Below are positions 59,659 to 64,000 of a stretch of DNA of 64,000 bases, one piece after another. Below the pieces are notes generated by a model. It was not told where the DNA came from. It searched no databases and saw nothing but the letters and a program-made list of their open reading frames with translations. The DNA is taken from NCBI GenBank assembly GCA_036023115.1, contig JAYKKT010000091.1:29330001-29394000 (forward strand), in the 5' to 3' direction. The DNA is from Brasenia schreberi (lineage: Eukaryota > Streptophyta > Magnoliopsida > Nymphaeales > Cabombaceae). Both the position numbers and the translations under genes were made by a program. How positions within the stretch are numbered: position 1 is the first letter of the stretch; each line of letters opens with the position of its first letter.

Positions 59659-60640
59659 TGCCACCGGTGCAAAATTTGAAGAATTTCACCAAACTTGAGT
59701 TTAGTTCATAATTTTTGATTTTGCACAAAATAGAAGGTAAAAACGAGTCGTTTAGATGTATCCTAGACCCAAAATGTTACCAAAGTTGGGATAGGACCAT
59801 GAAAAAGTATTTTTTGTCAAAAGATTTTTGGGATTACATCGATGGAACCATAAAGGAACCTACTTTGAACATTGATGGTTTAGACGATGATGAAATCGTC
59901 AAAACCCATGAAAGATAAAGTTAGATTTAAAATTGTGAGAAAAAATGAACGCAAAAATCACATAAATTATTTGCCAAAATGTGGATGAAAAGCTTAGAAA
60001 TAGGATTAGTGCTTTTGAAAATGCTTTTGAAACTTGGGAATACTTGAAAAAACTTTATTCTCAAGATAGACTTTGTTTTCCAAATTGATCTAATGGAAAG
60101 AAAACCTTATTCTCAAGATGACTTTGTTTTCCAAATTGATCTAATGGAAAGAATGGTTATGCTTAAACAAGAGAACCTAAGCATTAGAGACTACCATAAT
60201 GAATTTTCGGAGTTATGGACTCAATTAAGAAGTTTTGACAAATTTGGAAATCTTCACAAATTAGATGAATTTCAAGAATTTCTAGACAACCAATACTTCT
60301 TCTTGTTTATGCGTGGGTTAAGAGACGAGTTTGAAAATATTAGATCAAACCTTATGCATAGAAAACCTAGACCTAGAGGAGATTCCTTTTTGGCCGACCT
60401 TGTTATGAAGGAAACAAGATTGAAGAATATGAATGTGGCGAAGGAAGTCGTCATTGCCACATCAAAGTCGGGAGCAAACTTGAAGACCTACAAGCCTCCG
60501 CATGTAAAGAACAATGAAGGCATGTCAAAGAAACACATGAGACCGTGGCCCAACAAATACACTATTTGCCACTATTGCAAGAAAAGTGGACACATCAAAA
60601 CCACTTGTCCTTTACTTCGGAAAAGGAGTGAAAATGTGGG
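59659..60640 (+). pseudogene. Copia gag remnant with zinc knuckle
   Basis: Starts near ATGCCACCGGTGCAAAAT (59659) and is broken early. The long open frame is 60093-60869, with 'FVFQIDLMERMVMLKQE', 'IRDYHNEFSELW' and 'FLFMRGLRDEFENIR' (gag block), then the zinc knuckle CHYCKKSGHIKTTC (about 60568-60609). A 52-bp near-exact tandem duplication at 60055-60158 lies within the broken 5' part. Confidence 0.85.
60055..60158. repeat. 52-bp tandem duplication within gag
   Basis: The unit beginning TTATTCTCAAGAT and containing CTTTGTTTTCCAAATTGATC occurs twice (from 60055 and from 60107) with a one-base indel. The indel shifts the frame between the copies. Confidence 0.9.
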
Positions 60641-61907
60641 AGTCGTAGAAGAAGGAAGTGTCTTGCCTAACAACATCAAAGCGTATATAGAAGAAATCTT
60701 CAAGAAAAAAGCAAGCATCTCCGGGAATGCTTTATTCACTTCTCAAGGTATGTCTTGGTTTTTAGATTCCGGTGCATCTTTTCATATGACACATAGTGAA
60801 GATTCTTTGATTAATTCTTGTAAGACCATTGGAAAACATGTGTTTACGGCCGATGGAACAAAACTCTAAATAAAAAAAGTAGGAAACCTTGAAAAACAAA
60901 ATTTTAAAATTCAAAATATAAGTCTTATACCTAAACTTAATTTAAACCTACTTTCGGTTGCTCAAATATGTGATAACAATTGTATAGTTACTTTCTCATC
61001 CGAACATTGTGTGGTGCAGGATCACCTATCGAGAAAGGTGATTCGTCAAGGCCATAGAGAAAGTGGACTATACAAAATGGATTATCTTGTTATGCCAAAT
61101 TCTAAGTTTTGTAACATAGCCCAAGATGCTACGCTTTGGCATAAAAGACTTGGACACTTGGACTCTCAAAAATTATGTAATATTCTTTTGATTAAAAGGA
61201 TTAGAGAGAAAAAGTTTGAATGTAAAGATTGTATTCTTGGAAAAATGCATCATCTTCCTTTTGGAAAAAGAAACTATGTACCAAAGAAAGCCTTTGATCT
61301 AATACATTCGGATGTTTGGGGCCCTGCGCCCGTTACTTCTAAAGGAAGAGTGCAATACTATGTGATTTTTGTGGATGACTTTACTCGTTTTACATGGATA
61401 TATCTCTTGAAACACAAATCCGAAGTATTTGAAAAATTTGTAGTCTTTTGTAATATAATCAAAAACCAATTTGGAGCCACCATTAAAATTTTTAGATCCG
61501 ATTCGGGAGGAGAGTACATGTCTAATGAATTTCAAAAATTCATTGAAACAAATGGTATCTTTTATAAAAAATAATGCACTAAAACACCCCAACAAAATGG
61601 CCTAGCGGAAAGAAAACATAGACATATTATTCAAACTTGTAGAACTATGCTAATTGTTAATAGGGTTCCTAAATATTTATGGGCCGAAGCTACTCTTACC
61701 GCAGTATATCTTATAAATAGAATGCCTTCATCTAACCTTGAAAATACTTCACCTTTTGAAAAGTTGTACAACATCTCTCCATACTATGAACGACTTAGAG
61801 TTTTTGGATGTAGATGTTTTGTGTATACAGACAAGAATGATAAACTATCACCCAGAGCTATTGAATGTGTATTCATATTGACAGATTGTATTTGTCTAAG
61901 AATGTAA
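60640..61907 (+). pseudogene. Copia protease and integrase (broken)
   Basis: Protease motif 'FLDSGASFHMTH' (about 60760-60795). A stop at 60867 separates it from the integrase part, open at 61011-61574: 'LWHKRLGHLDSQKL', 'CKDCILGKMHHLPF', 'DLIHSDVWGP', 'FVDDFTRFTWIYLLKH', 'RSDSGGEYMS'. A TAA at 61572 interrupts before 'TPQQNGLAERKHRH'. The next open frame (61647-61907) continues with 'WAEATLTAVYLINRMPS' and 'LRVFGCRCFVY'. The D-D-E residues are present. Confidence 0.88.
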
Positions 61908-62309
61908 AATTTTTTTAGAATGATACTTATTATGAATCCAAACCCTTAGAAAATTTTGAACCTTTCATTCTTCAAGACTTTCTTGAAATAGAAGAAGATA
62001 ATGATTGTGACTCAGTAGATCATCAAGATCTTCAAGAATATCCTGTTGAAGACAATGACACTTCACACACAACTGGTGATACCCAATCAATTGTCGAACC
62101 CTTCCCCTCACATTTTATAAGACGTCCTAGAGAAACCAATGATGTCCACATAGAACCTAATATTACAATATTAGAACCCAGGGTTTCAAGACCTCCCCAG
62201 TGATTTGTGTCCTATGAATCTTTTGAACCACAACGGAAAAATTTAATTGCCACCCTTCGTTAAGTTAAGGAATCTAGGTTCTATCATCATGCTAAAGGTA
62301 TTCCAAAAT

Positions 62310-63500
62310 GGGAATATGCTATAAAAGATGAACTCAATGCCCTAGACAAGGCTCAAACATGGATAGTTGCACCCATACCAAAGGATAAGAAAATCATTGG
62401 ATGTCGATGGGTATATAAAATCAAAACTCATAGCAATGGCCACATTGAGAGATACAAGGCTAGATTAGTTGCTAAAGGGTATGCCCAAGAATATAGAATT
62501 GACTATGATGAAACCTTTGTCCCAGTAGCTAGAATGACCACAATTAGAATTCTCATAACCATTAGTGCAATTAAGCAATGGAATATTTATCAACTTGATG
62601 TTAAGAATGCTTTTCTAAATGATTATTTGAATGAAGAAATCTACATGAGTCCTCCTCCTGAACATGCTCTTAATTTGTGAAAATCACAGGAAGTGATGAA
62701 GCAGGAATTGCAGAAGTTAAACTTAATCTATCATGAATTTGACATGAAAGACTTGGGTCTGCTGAATTACTTTTTAGGCATTGAAATAACTAAAAACAAT
62801 TTTAGATACTTTATGTCTCAAACAAAGTTTGTAAATGATATCATTGAAAGATCTAGTCTTACAGATACCAAGATAGTTGATACACCAGAAGTTCTAGGCA
62901 CGAAGTTAAGATCCACTGATAGTGAGAAATTAGTTGATCCCACCCCTTACCGACAGCTCATACGAGCCCTTACCTATCTTACCATTACCAGACCAGATAT
63001 TTCATATGCAGTACACACAGCAAGTCAATTTCAGCAGGCACCCACTTCTGTTCACATGAGTGTTGTTTTACGCATTATTCGATATATTAAAAATATTGCT
63101 AACAAAGGGGTTCTCTTAAATTCTTCTTCATCTTTTGATTTATCTATATATACCGATGCTAATTGAGGTGGAGATGTCAACGATAGACACTCTACGACTG
63201 GTTTTTGTGTGTTTTTAGGTGAATCTCTCATTTCTTGAAAGTGCAAAAAGCAACAGAAAGTCTCACTCTCATCCACTGAAGCTGAGTATCGAGCTATGAC
63301 TATAGCTGTGATGGAGATCTCTTGGATCACAACCATTCTAGCAGATATGGGGATTACTTTGCAACGCCCTATCATCATGCATTGTGACAACAAAAGCGCC
63401 ATGTACATTACCTCCAACAAAACTTTTCATGAGAGGACGAAGCATATCGAGATGGATTGCCACTTTATTCATGAAGAATGCCTGAATAAGAAGATTTAAT
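62310..63500 (+). pseudogene. Copia RT with active site deleted, plus RNase H
   Basis: RT begins 'WEYAIKDELNALDKAQTWIV', 'GCRWVYKIKTHSNG', 'YKARLVAKGYAQE' and 'QLDVKNAFLND'. At about 62681 it jumps from 'YMSPPPEHAL' to 'MKQELQKLNL', skipping about 70-80 residues that include the catalytic Y-V-D-D. It resumes with 'FDMKDLGLLNYFLGIEI' and runs through 'DPTPYRQLIRALTYLTITRPD'. RNase H follows with 'STEAEYRAM', 'HCDNKSAMYIT' and 'FHERTKHIEMDCHFIHE', interrupted by stops at about 63163 and 63236. Confidence 0.88.
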
Positions 63501-63619
63501 TGTGTTATGTCACATTTGAGATGCAGCTAGCAGATTTCTTCACCAAATCCCTTTCATCTACTGTGTTTCAATTCTTGGTGGACAAACTTTCGGTCTATAC
63601 CCCGTAAGTTTGAGGGGGG

Positions 63620-64000
63620 TGTTAATTGTAAAAGGATTGACCCAGGCCACTAGGGCCTTGGGCCAGTCGGCCCCTGTTTGTAACAGGATTGGCCCAGGCC
63701 ACTAGGGCTTGGGTCAGTCAACTAGTCGTTGGAAGCAGTTGGCCTCCAACAGCTAGTTAGTAGCCGTTACTATGTTGTGCATAGCACAACAACTAGCAGC
63801 CCTTCTTCAAGGGCTACTCTCTCTCTCATTTCATGTCACATACACCTCTTGTAAAGTCTATAAATACACTGATCTATCATCAATAAAAGTATGTAGTCTT
63901 GGCACTGCTTTTGACTTGTTTATGTATGCTTCTGCTCTCTTGTTTGTTGTATTTGAAGATCGGCATTCATACTTGAATGCTATTTGACTCTTGGCGATTT
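63620..64000 (+). repeat. 3' LTR of the second copia element (cut by window end)
   Basis: Starts TGTTAATTGTAAAAGG after a polypurine tract and follows the 5' LTR to within about 50 bp of its end, where the window stops. Confidence 0.93.

Larger units (their letters stand above)
56086..64000 (+). mobile_element. Second copia element, 5' LTR split by a LINE, 3' LTR cut by window end
   Basis: The LTR begins TGTTAATTGTAAAAGG, as seen at the intact 3' copy (63620). The first 11 bases of the 5' LTR lie at 56086-56096; they are followed by the LINE (56097-59173), and the LTR resumes, with the duplicated start, at 59182. A primer site (59613), gag, protease, integrase, RT/RNase H remnants, a polypurine tract (TTTGAGGGGGG, about 63609-63619) and the 3' LTR follow. 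RT has lost its catalytic core. The element is non-autonomous. Confidence 0.9.

Noticed and set aside
1..64000. tRNA, rRNA, CRISPR arrays, bacterial operons or pararetrovirus insertions
   Set aside because: None was seen. The only tRNA-like matches are retrotransposon primer sites and one weak box B.

Overview
This is nuclear DNA from a flowering plant: AT-rich, intron-bearing, and crowded with LTR retrotransposons, an RTE-type LINE family and small inverted-repeat elements. No bacterial, organellar or CRISPR features are visible. The chlorophyll-synthesis gene and the retroelement families point to an angiosperm; I cannot name the species. Three host genes can be reconstructed exon by exon. 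(1) A WD40-repeat protein of the plant WDR44-like family, plus strand, 8191-18548, 8 exons, about 930 residues. (2) Light-dependent NADPH:protochlorophyllide oxidoreductase (POR), plus strand, 20794-22379, 4 exons, 402 residues, with a G-box and a TATA-like box upstream. (3) A malonyl-CoA synthetase of the AAE13 type, minus strand, 48738 down to 37048, 16 recognised exons, about 552 residues. Its introns are filled with transposon debris.

Layout. 1-1790: decayed copia element (minus), cut by the window edge. 2966-3841: inverted-repeat DNA element. 4197-7650: Ty3/gypsy deletion derivative with two LTRs, ending about 540 bp before the WDR44-like start codon. 8191-18548: WDR44-like gene; its 4.1-kb intron 2 holds a MITE in a TA microsatellite and a LINE 3' fragment. 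20445-22379: POR promoter and gene. 23230-29407: three LINE-derived pieces, one nearly full length. 32150-34700: decayed gypsy pol (minus). 37048-48738: malonyl-CoA synthetase gene. 49684-54670: copia element with a perfect 5-bp target duplication. 56086 to the end: a second copia element whose 5' LTR was split by a near full-length LINE (56097-59173).

Most notable: the malonyl-CoA synthetase gene appears to use three splice-site classes. Most introns are GT-AG, one is a textbook U12-type AT-AC intron (46134-46328), and one is GC-AG (38110-40736). It also carries a one-base frameshift near 42960 in an otherwise well conserved coding sequence. Two extremely short LINE insertions (36 and 53 bp) in its introns have perfect 19- and 18-bp target-site duplications. 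Two related MITEs (11868 and 43369) each sit inside a TA microsatellite, as described for the Micron family of rice. The three genes do not form a pathway with one another: POR acts in chlorophyll synthesis, the synthetase in malonate activation, and the WD40 protein is probably a scaffold.
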